Below are positions 1 through 7,015 of a stretch of 48,477 nt of DNA, in pieces. Position numbers and translations under genes: made by a program. The DNA comes from Bacillota bacterium (GTDB taxonomy: Bacteria; Bacillota; Sulfobacillia; RBS10-35; JAJYVN01). Every line of letters starts with the position of its first letter. Within the stretch, counting starts at the first letter, position 1. The DNA is taken from assembly GCA_021803205.1 (NCBI GenBank), contig JAJZMB010000092.1:1-48477 (forward strand), in the 5' to 3' direction. Under the pieces are notes generated by a model. It was not told the origin of the DNA. It made no database searches and was given only the letters and a program-made list of their open reading frames with translations.

Positions 1-493
1 GGTCGTCGCGCTGTCTGCGCTTCGCCACCGCCCTCGCGGGTCAGCGGCGCAAGACTCGCTTCGCCGTGGCTGGCTGGGCCTTCGGCGGTGAGAATCTCAC
101 CCACTCGAATCGGTCGGCTTCGTCTCGGCGCACCCGGGGTCCACTATATTTTTCCAACCTGATACGCCGCAGAACAAGCAGTGGTGGTGCACCGGTACGC
201 GGTACGCCGCAGGACCGACAACCATTTCGCAGAAAAATCCCGATAGGCGACTCATGTCAGCGCAACTTTCGGTAAGGCAGGGAAGCGTGGGGCCGGGAGC
301 CCGCATGCGAACGTCGGGAACCTTGGGGCTGCCGGCCACGAGCCCGCCGAGGCCCAGGGCGGCAGGACCCGATGCCCGGAAGCCGAAGGCTTGTGGTGGC
401 CTTGCGCAAAACCCCGGGGTCGTTCCTTCGTCGATATCCCGCCTCCGTGGGGGCCGCGGCGGTGGAAGCCCAAAGGAGCCGACGACTGCACGC
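1..493. other. Upstream region of accC, no supported gene
   Basis: I see no reading frame here with convincing protein character. Small motifs are visible: a 15-nt perfect dyad GGTGAGAATCTCACC at 87-101, a 13-nt direct repeat TACGCCGCAGRAC at 163-175 and 203-215 (exactly 40 bp apart), and an A+T-rich patch TATATTTTT at 145-153 in otherwise G+C-rich DNA. The patch and dyad are where a promoter and operator for accC could lie, but no -35 hexamer at a proper distance is evident. Confidence 0.35.
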
Positions 494-1852
494 ATGTACC
501 ACAAGGTGCTGGTCGCCAACCGCGGCGAGATCGCGGTCCGCGTCATCCGGGCCTGCCGCGAGCTGGGCGTCCGGACGGTGGCGGTCTACTCCGAAGCGGA
601 TCGGGACGCACTTCACGTGCGCCTCGCCGATGAGGCGGAACTGATAGGGCCCGCCCCGGCGACACAGAGCTACCTCGCGGTACCGGCGATTCTGGCCGCC
701 GCCGCACGGACGCATGTGGACGCCATCCACCCTGGCTACGGGTTCCTGGCGGAGAACGCCCATTTCGCAGCAGTATGCAAAACCTGGGGGCTCGACTTCA
801 TCGGCCCGGAGCCAGAGACTATTGAGCGCATGGGCAGCAAGACCGGCGCGCGGCAGCGCATGCAGCAGGTCGATGTCCCGGTCATCCCGGGAACCCCTGG
901 TGCCTGCGAAGAAGCGGAGGCCCTCGCCGCGGCGGCTGAGATCGGTTATCCGGTCCTGATCAAGGCCGCGGCCGGTGGGGGGGGGCGGGGAATCCGCGTG
1001 GCGCGTAGCCCCGAAGAACTGCGGGCAGTCTTCGGAGCCGCCGCGCGCGAGGCCGCTTCCTCGTTTGCCAACGCCGAAGTCTACATCGAACGCTACTTGG
1101 ACAACCCCCGTCACGTGGAGTTCCAAATCCTCGCCGACACCCACGGGCACACACTGCACCTCTACGAGCGTGATTCTTCCATTCAACGGCGCCGTCAGAA
1201 GGTGCTCGAGGAAGCGCCCTGTCCAATGCTCGGCGCAAAGCTGCGGGAACGCATGGCCGTGGCCGCTGTATCGGCGGCCCGTGCCGTACACTATGTCGGT
1301 GCGGGCACCGTCGAATTCCTGGTTGACCAGGAGGACCAGTTCTACTTCATCGAAATGAATACGCGCATCCAGGTCGAGCACCCCACCACCGAATGGATCA
1401 CCGGAATCGATCTGGTGAAGGAGCAGATCCGCGTCGCCTCCGGTGAAGCGCTCACATTTGGGCAGGATGACGTGCAGGTGCGGGGATGGGCGCTGGAGTG
1501 TCGCATCAATGCCGAGGATCCCGACAACCGCTTCATGGCGTCGCCTGGGACGATCACCCATTGGTCGCCTCCCAGCGGACCGTGGGTTCGGGTGGACGAC
1601 GGAGCCTATGCGGGTTACACGGTGCAGCCCTTCTACGATTCTCTCCTCTGCAAGGTGGTGACCTGGGGGCGGGACCGGCCTGAGGCGGTGGCCCGCATGT
1701 CCCGCGCCCTCCGCGAGTTCGAGGTGGAAGGCATTCATACCACGGTGGGATTGCATCGGCGCCTCATCGAGGATGCCGATTTTGCGGCCGCACGGTATCA
1801 CACCTCCTGGTTGGAGCAGACGTTCATGAAGCGTGGAGAACATCGGCATTAG
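494..1852 (+). CDS. accC: Biotin carboxylase (acetyl-/acyl-CoA carboxylase subunit)
   Basis: ATP-dependent carboxylation of biotin on a biotinyl carrier protein, the first half-reaction of acetyl-CoA carboxylase. The 452-residue product has the family length. It has an N-terminal carboxylase domain (HPGYGFLAEN), an ATP-grasp glycine loop (KAAAGGGGRG, 157-166), and the active-site strand F-I-E-M-N-x-R-I-Q-V-E-H at 285-296, where E287, N289 and R291 match the E. coli AccC residues. I chose ATG 494 (MYHKVLVANRGEIA) because the frame remains open upstream to 254 but that 80-residue stretch is Pro/Arg/Gly-rich and unlike the family; AAAGGAG lies at 472-478. No accB or carboxyltransferase gene is adjacent, so the partner must be elsewhere. 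It could instead serve another biotin-dependent acyl-CoA or pyruvate carboxylase. Confidence 0.93.
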   Translation: MYHKVLVANRGEIAVRVIRACRELGVRTVAVYSEADRDALHVRLADEAELIGPAPATQSYLAVPAILAAAARTHVDAIHPGYGFLAENAHFAAVCKTWGLDFIGPEPETIERMGSKTGARQRMQQVDVPVIPGTPGACEEAEALAAAAEIGYPVLIKAAAGGGGRGIRVARSPEELRAVFGAAAREAASSFANAEVYIERYLDNPRHVEFQILADTHGHTLHLYERDSSIQRRRQKVLEEAPCPMLGAKLRERMAVAAVSAARAVHYVGAGTVEFLVDQEDQFYFIEMNTRIQVEHPTTEWITGIDLVKEQIRVASGEALTFGQDDVQVRGWALECRINAEDPDNRFMASPGTITHWSPPSGPWVRVDDGAYAGYTVQPFYDSLLCKVVTWGRDRPEAVARMSRALREFEVEGIHTTVGLHRRLIEDADFAAARYHTSWLEQTFMKRGEHRH

Positions 1853-2120
1853 GCCTGCAAGAAAAATGATGGAGGGCGCCCACGGATACAATGCCGATAA
1901 GAGCGGAGATATCTCGGTGCCGCCGCACGGGGCAGCACGAAGCGTCTTGGCAGGGCCTTTGCCGGCCGCGCCCCCCCGGACGATGCTCAGGTCGGTGAGG
2001 ATGGCCACCGACCCGCTGGCGCCGGTACCAGCGTGCGCCATGCCCATGCCGGTGGCAGGGTCCCTGTCGCGTTGGCTTGAATCCGCCGCGCGGTCGATGC
2101 GCACCGGGGAGGGAACCATA

Positions 2121-2894
2121 TTGGGAAACATCCTTGACGCCTTTCGTCTCGACGGCCGCGTCGCGTTCATCACGGGCGGTTCACGCGGGTTCGGTCGTGT
2201 CATCGCGCAAGCCTACGCCGAGGCCGGGGCCGACGTCGCGCTCTGCAGCCGGCGTGGCGCGGAGGCACGGGCGGCAGCCGACCAGATCGCCCGCGCCACG
2301 GGGCGGCGCATCCTGGGACTTGCGGCCGATGTGTCTGACCCCGCCGCCGTGGACAGCGCCCTCACCTCCGTGATCGACGGCTTCGGGCAGGTGGATATTC
2401 TCGTCAACAACGCGGGAGTCAACATCCGGCGGCCGTTGGAGGAATTCAGCGATGAGGAATGGCGCCAGGTGCTCGGCACGAATCTCGACGGCACCTTCTA
2501 TTGTTGCCGGGCCGTCGCCCGCCACATGAAGGAGCGGCGGTACGGCCGGGTGCTCAACATCTCCTCCATGCTGGCCGCGGTATCCCTCGCCGGCCGGGTG
2601 CCGTACAGCTCGGCGAAGGCCGCCGTGACCGCGCTGACGCGCACGTTGGCGATTGAGTGGGCGGCAGACGGGATCAACGTCAACGCCCTGTGCCCAGGAC
2701 CGTTCCTCACCGAAATGAACCAGCCGGTGGCGGCCAGCCCTGAGCAGTTCGAATTCTTCCGCAGTCGCATTCCCCTCGGCCGGTGGGGGAATCCGCCGGA
2801 AATAGCCGGGGCCGCGCTGTTCCTGGTGTCTGACGCCGCCAGTTTCGTCACGGGTTCGACGCTGTTTGTGGATGGGGGCTGGACGGCGCAGTAG
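2121..2894 (+). CDS. Short-chain dehydrogenase/reductase (FabG/gluconate-dehydrogenase-like)
   Basis: NAD(P)H-dependent classical SDR oxidoreductase of 257 residues. Visible: Rossmann motif T-G-G-S-R-G-F-G (18-25), N-N-A-G (96-99), catalytic serine in I-S-S-M (148-149), Y162-x3-K166, and the C-terminal V-D-G-G-W typical of the family. I place the start at TTG 2121, because GGGGAGGG at 2106-2113 sits 7 nt upstream and the following residues fit the SDR N-terminus; the longer frame to 1833 would overlap accC and adds unconserved sequence. It lies 268 bp after accC on the same strand. The substrate cannot be read from sequence: FabG-type 3-oxoacyl reductase and polyol/gluconate dehydrogenase are both possible. 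Its 3' end overlaps the convergent cwlD by 47 bp. Confidence 0.88.
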   Translation: MGNILDAFRLDGRVAFITGGSRGFGRVIAQAYAEAGADVALCSRRGAEARAAADQIARATGRRILGLAADVSDPAAVDSALTSVIDGFGQVDILVNNAGVNIRRPLEEFSDEEWRQVLGTNLDGTFYCCRAVARHMKERRYGRVLNISSMLAAVSLAGRVPYSSAKAAVTALTRTLAIEWAADGINVNALCPGPFLTEMNQPVAASPEQFEFFRSRIPLGRWGNPPEIAGAALFLVSDAASFVTGSTLFVDGGWTAQ

Positions 2895-3663
2895 TGCCGG
2901 ACGGGACCCGTGCATACCACAGGGCGATCCCGGTGTAGATGGCGTACGCGAGACGGTGCTGGTAGGAGCTCTGGGCGAGAAGCCGGGCTTCGCGCGGATT
3001 GCTGAGAAAACCAAGTTCCACGGTCACTCCGGGCACATCGCTCTGTGCGAGGATGTAATGCTCTATGTGTTCGGAGATCTTGCGGCGCGTCTCCCCTGTG
3101 ATCCGGGCAAGTTGGATCTGCATGAGGGCAGCGAGTTCCTTGCTCTGTGCCTGCCGGCGCGAATCGTAGAAGACCTGCGCCCCGTGCTCGCTGGGACTGG
3201 AGAAGTGGTTGGCGTGCACGCTGATCACCACCTCCGCGTCGGCCGCGCGGATCAGGGCCACGCGCGCACGCTGATCGAGCCGCCTACGGCTGGAAGGCCC
3301 ATCTGCCGTAGTCCCGGCCTGATCGTTATCTCCCGTGCGGGTCAGCACCACGATCGCCCCGGCATGCTCCAGCATGGTGGCGAGTTCCAGACTGACGGCT
3401 AGGTTTATAGTGTCTTCGTTCACTCCATACGGGCCGATGGCGCCAGGATCGATCCCTCCATGACCGGGATCGACCGCCACCACCCTGCCACGCAGGCTGT
3501 AAACGGCTGCTGCCAGGTTTGGACCCGCATGCGCGTGCAACCACAGACCGACGGCCAACGTCAGGGCGATGCCACAAACCCCAAGCCAACGCAACGATCT
3601 CCGCCGGAGAGGGGGTGGCAGGACCCCCGCGACCCGCAGACGCAACCCGCGGCAGCGGCGCAT
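2848..3663 (-). CDS. cwlD: N-acetylmuramoyl-L-alanine amidase, CwlD-like
   Basis: Zinc amidase (Amidase_3) that cleaves the amide bond between MurNAc and L-Ala. In Bacillus CwlD helps make the muramic-delta-lactam of spore cortex, and the gene lies close downstream of rpsI there as it does here. The 271-residue product has a basic N-terminus, one membrane segment (about 27-45), the motif V-D-P-G-H-G-G with zinc ligand H68, E83 in N-E-D-T, H150 in S-V-H-A-N-H, and E216 in V-E-L-G-F. I use ATG 3663; a GTG at 3723 is in frame but lies inside a 9-bp hairpin (3720-3749). The last 47 bp overlap the convergent dehydrogenase gene. A CwlD assignment hints at a sporulating ancestor, but other single-pass amidases look alike. 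Confidence 0.85.
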   Translation of the reverse strand: MRRCRGLRLRVAGVLPPPLRRRSLRWLGVCGIALTLAVGLWLHAHAGPNLAAAVYSLRGRVVAVDPGHGGIDPGAIGPYGVNEDTINLAVSLELATMLEHAGAIVVLTRTGDNDQAGTTADGPSSRRRLDQRARVALIRAADAEVVISVHANHFSSPSEHGAQVFYDSRRQAQSKELAALMQIQLARITGETRRKISEHIEHYILAQSDVPGVTVELGFLSNPREARLLAQSSYQHRLAYAIYTGIALWYARVPSGTTAPSSPHPQTASNP

Positions 3664-3719
3664 CACGGAATGAGCGTACCAGCGCGGCGGGAGGTCGCAG
3701 GACGCCCTTTGCTTCCCTG

Positions 3720-3749
3720 GCACGACCGCCGCGCACCCCCCGGTCGTGC
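3720..3749. terminator. 9-bp perfect hairpin upstream of cwlD
   Basis: Arms GCACGACCG (3720-3728) and CGGTCGTGC (3741-3749) enclose a 12-nt loop. No T-tract follows on either strand, so it is terminator-like at best. It could end rpsI transcripts or hide the upstream GTG of cwlD. Confidence 0.35.
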
Positions 3750-4135
3750 TCTATGCACGCCGCCCCGGAGGGATGCGCCGAGGGGTCGCCGCACATGGGA
3801 CGCGCAAACCAAAGAAAAAGATGCAACTCCACGTACGCGCCCACTGTGCTCCGCCCGCTCAAGGCACCGTGAGCGGTGCAACGATGCAAGCGCAGCAGGG
3901 GCACTGGCAGGCGACCAGCCCCTCCGTTTCGGGGTACACCGGCGCCACCTTGGCCAACACGGAACCGCATCGCGGACCGCAACTACCCACACAGGTACAG
4001 GGAGCCGCGTAACGGCGGCACCGCGCGACCCGCCACCGACATCATCCGTCTTGCCCAGCCGTAATCATGAGCGCACAAAGGCAAGCAGCAACCGGATCCC
4101 GCCGGCCCCGACAACGGCGACCGTTGCCGCCACCC
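3750..4135. other. rpsI-cwlD intergenic region
   Basis: Nothing protein-like is seen on either strand over about 390 bp. On the minus strand it contains a short inverted repeat CAACGG/CCGTTG at 4114-4128 just after the rpsI stop, GCACCG/CGGTGC around 3862-3877, and a pyrimidine-rich run near 3820-3836. Bacillus carries extra small genes in this position; none is present here. Confidence 0.4.
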
Positions 4136-4543
4136 TTACCGTTTGCTGAACTGCGGCGCCTTGCGCGCCTTCTTCAAACCGTATTTGCGCCGCTCCTTGG
4201 AACGAGGATCGCGGGTAAGGTAACCCGCCTTTTTCAACAGGCCGCGCAACTCGCCGTCCACACGCAGCAACGCGCGCGCGATTCCGTGCCGCACGGCGCC
4301 TGCCTGCCCGGTCACACCGCCCCCGCTCACCCGGGCCAGCACGTCGTAGCGCGCCTCGCTCTCGGTGATCTGCAGCGGGGAACGCACCAGCGATTGGAGG
4401 GTCGGAAGCGGGAAATAGTTCTCCACGGGTCGCTCATTGACCATGATCCGACCGTTGCCGGGAACGAGCCGCACTCGGGCGACCGCCTCCTTGCGCCGTC
4501 CCGTTCCCCAGTATTGAAGCGCAACCTTCTTCATCGTCGGCAC
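4136..4543 (-). CDS. rpsI: 30S ribosomal protein S9
   Basis: Component of the 30S head whose C-terminal tail reaches the P-site tRNA. The family core [13 protein letters not shown] opens the protein and it ends in the expected basic S-K-R. I favour GTG 4543 (135 residues), because AAAGGGG lies 7 nt upstream; ATG 4534 three codons later is the alternative and gives 132 residues. The frame stays open to 4600 and overlaps rplM, but that stretch is unconserved. It follows rplM as in nearly all bacteria and shares the rplM promoter at 5085-5113. Confidence 0.97.
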   Translation of the reverse strand: MPTMKKVALQYWGTGRRKEAVARVRLVPGNGRIMVNERPVENYFPLPTLQSLVRSPLQITESEARYDVLARVSGGGVTGQAGAVRHGIARALLRVDGELRGLLKKAGYLTRDPRSKERRKYGLKKARKAPQFSKR

Positions 4544-4589
4544 GAATACACCCCTTTGTGCGCGGCCACGCACCTCGCCAGTCGCCGCC

Positions 4590-5039
4590 TTACCGCGCAC
4601 CCGCCTGCACCGCGAGCGGCTCAGGATTCTGCGCGGCGTGCGGATGCTGGTCGCCCGGATATACCTTGAGTTTCTTGATCACAGCCCGCCCGAGCGGCGT
4701 CTTCGGCAACATGCCACGCACGGCGAGTCGCACCACGCCAGCCGGATCCTTGGCCATGAACTTCCGGTAGGAGATGGTCTTGAGACCACCCTGATAACCC
4801 GTATGCCAATAATGAAACTTATCGTCCAACTTCTTGCCGGTCAGGGCCACTTTGGATGCGTTGATGACGATGATGTTGTCACCGGTGTCCATCGACGGCG
4901 TATACATCGGCTTATGCTTGCCGCGGAGGATGGTGGCCAACTGTGTGGCCAACCGCCCAAGCACCACGCCCTCGGCGTCAATGACGAACCATCTGCGTTC
5001 GATATCGCCCGGACGGGCGCTGTACGTCGGCTGCAACAT
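4590..5039 (-). CDS. rplM: 50S ribosomal protein L13
   Basis: Early-assembly 23S rRNA-binding protein, 149 residues, full length. Recognisable segments are [14 protein letters not shown] near the N-terminus, G-D-N-I-I-V-I-N-A, the Y-W-H-T-G-Y-Q-G-G block and a C-terminal K-V-Y-P-G. ATG 5039 is preferred over the in-frame GTG at 5045 because GAGGGAG precedes it at a normal distance. A good minus-strand promoter lies 46-74 bp upstream, so rplM-rpsI can be transcribed independently of truA. Confidence 0.97.
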   Translation of the reverse strand: MLQPTYSARPGDIERRWFVIDAEGVVLGRLATQLATILRGKHKPMYTPSMDTGDNIIVINASKVALTGKKLDDKFHYWHTGYQGGLKTISYRKFMAKDPAGVVRLAVRGMLPKTPLGRAVIKKLKVYPGDQHPHAAQNPEPLAVQAGAR

Positions 5040-5084
5040 GCCCACTCCCTCATACAGGCGGAAAACGGTGCAAACAGCCTTTCT

Positions 5085-5113
5085 AGTCTAACGGGACCGG
5101 TTGACGTCGTCAA
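5085..5113 (-). promoter_or_regulatory. Sigma-A-type promoter of rplM-rpsI with palindromic -35
   Basis: On the minus strand TTGACG (5108-5113) and TAGACT (5085-5090) are separated by exactly 17 bp, a near-consensus housekeeping promoter. The -35 lies inside a perfect 13-nt dyad, TTGACGTCGTCAA at 5101-5113, which could be an operator. The transcript would have a leader of about 40 nt before rplM. The inverted repeat element at 5131-5242 lies immediately upstream. Confidence 0.65.
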
Positions 5114-5130
5114 GAAATGACGACGACGAG

Positions 5131-5242
5131 CAGGGTCCCGGCAGAGTCACGTCAGGGCGGGTGCCCACCACCAGTGTTTGTGGGTCACGACCGTCCGGGC
5201 CCCCAGCCGCTTGGCCCACTGGACGACTTTTCCGGGTCCCTG
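5131..5242 (+). repeat. Dispersed ~112-bp element, copy 1 (terminal inverted repeats)
   Basis: This segment is about 93% identical (roughly 7 mismatches in ~108 aligned bases) to the reverse complement of 47998-48114. Its ends are imperfect inverted repeats: CCCGGCAGAGTCACGTC at the left end, and the right end read inward on the other strand gives CCCGGAAAAGTCGTC. It has no transposase and lies between truA and the rplM promoter. Read on the minus strand it holds a short frame ending Q-W-A-K-R-L-G...W-W-W-A-P-A-L-T then TGA, also open in copy 2. A MITE or REP/BIME-like repeat is the simplest reading. Confidence 0.8.
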
Positions 5243-5313
5243 ACCACGAGGGGACGGCCGCGAACACAGAGCCTCGGCAACAACGGCACGGCCGATCAGG
5301 GGCCGGGTGCACC

Positions 5314-5354
5314 GCGGGAACGCGCTGCGGCCCGTCCCCTCAGCGCGTTCCCGC
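5314..5354 (-). terminator. 14-bp perfect hairpin at the truA 3' end
   Basis: Arms GCGGGAACGCGCTG (5314-5327) and its exact complement (5341-5354) surround a 13-nt loop containing the end of truA. There is no U-tract, so intrinsic termination is uncertain, but the position at the end of the ecfA-ecfT-truA group fits a terminator or 3'-end stabiliser. Confidence 0.5.
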
Positions 5355-6212
5355 AACGTCTTCACCCCCGCGGACAAGCGGTCCAGGGGGCGGAGGCCAG
5401 TTGGGAGAACCGGGGAGTGGCAGACCTGCCGCGGGCGGATACCGCACCCAAAGCAGGCAGAGGCCATGGCCCGGCAGCGACGGCCCGGCGTCTGACCGCG
5501 CGCCACTGCGGAGCAGATGGGCCATCGCGTCCACGCGGAGGGCGCCACGCCCGACGTCGACCAAGGTCCCCGCGATGGCGCGAACCGTGCGATAAAGGAA
5601 TCCGTCCGCCTCCACCTCCACGGCCAGCCAGGGGCCGTCCTGATACACGGCGCAGGCCATCACGTTGCGCGTCGCGTCGGCCACCGGCCGTGCCGCGCCG
5701 GCGAACGCACGGAGGTCGTGCCGCCCGACCAGGATCTGCGCGGCCGCCCGCATGGAGCTGATGTCCAAGTGCCCGGCATGGTGCCAGCAGTAGGCCCGAA
5801 AAAACGGCGATGCCGTCGCCTCCCGCCAGATCAGGAAGCGGTAGCGCTTCCCAATGGCGCTCTTGCGCGCATGGAATCCCGCAGCCACATCGTACGCGCC
5901 GGCGACGGTCACCTCGGGCGGCAATCGCCGGGACAGGGCGAGCGGCAGGCGGCTGGTGGGGAGCCGAACAGCACCCGGCAGGACGAAGTCGACCACCTGG
6001 CCGGCCGCATGGACTCCCGCGTCGGTCCGGCCCGCGCCGCGGACCGCTACGGTACACCCGGCGAGGTCCGCGAGAGCCGCTTCCAACCTTGCCTGGACGG
6101 TATCGACCCTCGGCTGCCGCTGAAAACCGCAAAAGGCGCCGCCGGCGTACGAGACGATCAACGCCACGCGGCGATCTGCCCGCCGCGCGCAGGCAGGTGG
6201 GCGCGACGTCAC
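5340..6212 (-). CDS. truA: tRNA pseudouridine(38-40) synthase TruA
   Basis: Isomerises uridines 38-40 of the tRNA anticodon arm. The 290-residue product carries the catalytic motif G-R-T-D-A-G-V-H-A with nucleophile D64, F-C-G-F-Q-R-Q near the N-terminus, and F-L-Y-R-T-V-R in the C-terminal half. The start is GTG 6212, because it overlaps the ecfT stop (GTGA) and the residues before it are not conserved. A proline-rich tail of about 30 residues (N-W-P-P-P-P-G) extends beyond the usual C-terminus. It is downstream of ecfT and translationally coupled to it, the classic Bacillota order. Confidence 0.95.
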   Translation of the reverse strand: MTSRPPACARRADRRVALIVSYAGGAFCGFQRQPRVDTVQARLEAALADLAGCTVAVRGAGRTDAGVHAAGQVVDFVLPGAVRLPTSRLPLALSRRLPPEVTVAGAYDVAAGFHARKSAIGKRYRFLIWREATASPFFRAYCWHHAGHLDISSMRAAAQILVGRHDLRAFAGAARPVADATRNVMACAVYQDGPWLAVEVEADGFLYRTVRAIAGTLVDVGRGALRVDAMAHLLRSGARSDAGPSLPGHGLCLLWVRYPPAAGLPLPGSPNWPPPPGPLVRGGEDVAGTR

Positions 6213-7015
6213 GGCCGTCGCCCGGACCAAGTGCTCCAAACGACGGAGGCGCAGAGAACCCCGACCAACGCCGCGGCGACGACGTCGCCCCGGCCCGCAT
6301 GGCTCCGCCGCCATTGCGTCCGTCCCTCCTCCCCATGGTAGCCCCTCGCTTCCATGGCGAGAGCGAGTTCATCCGCACGGCGGAACGCGGAGACCAGCAA
6401 CGGCACCAACAGGGCGAGTAGAGCACGCAGCCGCGCTCTGCCGCGCGCGTCGATGTCGCCGCCCCGCGCAGCCTGCGCCATGCGGATGCGCTCGGCCTCG
6501 TCCGCCAGCGTGGGAATAAAGCGCAGCGCGATGCTGGCCATCAGTGCAAGTTCGTGGGCGGGCACGCCGATCCGCCGCAGGGGGCGCAGGAGCCGCTCCG
6601 CGCCGGCGCTGAGGGCCAGCGGGTCCGTGGTCACAGTGAGCACCGAGGACTGCAGGACCAGCAGTGTCAGGCGCGCCGCGGCCCCGAGCCCCTCGCGCAG
6701 ACCCTGCCGGCCGACACTGAGCGGGCCGACGTGCCACTGGGCGACCCCTGGTGCCAACAACACGTCCAGCAGCGCCGTGATGAACACCAACAGCAGGATC
6801 GGACGGAGTCCGCGCCACACGGGCATGATCGGCAACCCGGCGAAGGCGAGGCTAACCGCGGTGAAGCTCGCGCAGGCCGGGAGTGTCAGCGGGCCTCGGC
6901 CGCCAAGGAGCAGCAACAGATAAACAAGTGTTGCCGCAAGCTTGGTCCGCGCGTCCAGGTGATGGACCGCGGAATTCCCCTGGACAAACTGGCCCACGGT
7001 CACCTTGGAAAACAC
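6209..7015 (-). CDS. ecfT: ECF transporter transmembrane protein EcfT
   Basis: Integral membrane coupling subunit of energy-coupling-factor vitamin/metal transporters, joining the ATPases to interchangeable substrate-binding S components. About 268 residues, with several hydrophobic segments, the N-terminal pattern G-N-S-A-V-H-H-L-D-A-R-T-K-L, and the two ATPase-contact signatures A-A-R-G-G-D and M-E-A-R-G-Y. GTG 7015 gives the family-like N-terminus; GTG 7003, which overlaps the ecfA stop as GTGA, is an alternative. It overlaps ecfA upstream and truA downstream, so translation is likely coupled throughout. No S component is in the window. Confidence 0.95.
   Translation of the reverse strand: MFSKVTVGQFVQGNSAVHHLDARTKLAATLVYLLLLLGGRGPLTLPACASFTAVSLAFAGLPIMPVWRGLRPILLLVFITALLDVLLAPGVAQWHVGPLSVGRQGLREGLGAAARLTLLVLQSSVLTVTTDPLALSAGAERLLRPLRRIGVPAHELALMASIALRFIPTLADEAERIRMAQAARGGDIDARGRARLRALLALLVPLLVSAFRRADELALAMEARGYHGEEGRTQWRRSHAGRGDVVAAALVGVLCASVVWSTWSGRRP

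Noticed and set aside
257..2203. 648-codon open frame on the minus strand opposite accC
   Set aside because: Shadow of the G+C-rich accC codon pattern, with no recognisable domain.
3664..4135. Small genes such as ybaJ/ybaK homologues between rpsI and cwlD
   Set aside because: Open frames here (for example 3663-3992 minus) have no family features and poor composition.
5147..5548. 133-codon minus-strand frame crossing the repeat copy 1 and the truA end
   Set aside because: Covers the truA 3' end out of frame and is explained by the repeat; only the last ~28 codons recur in copy 2.
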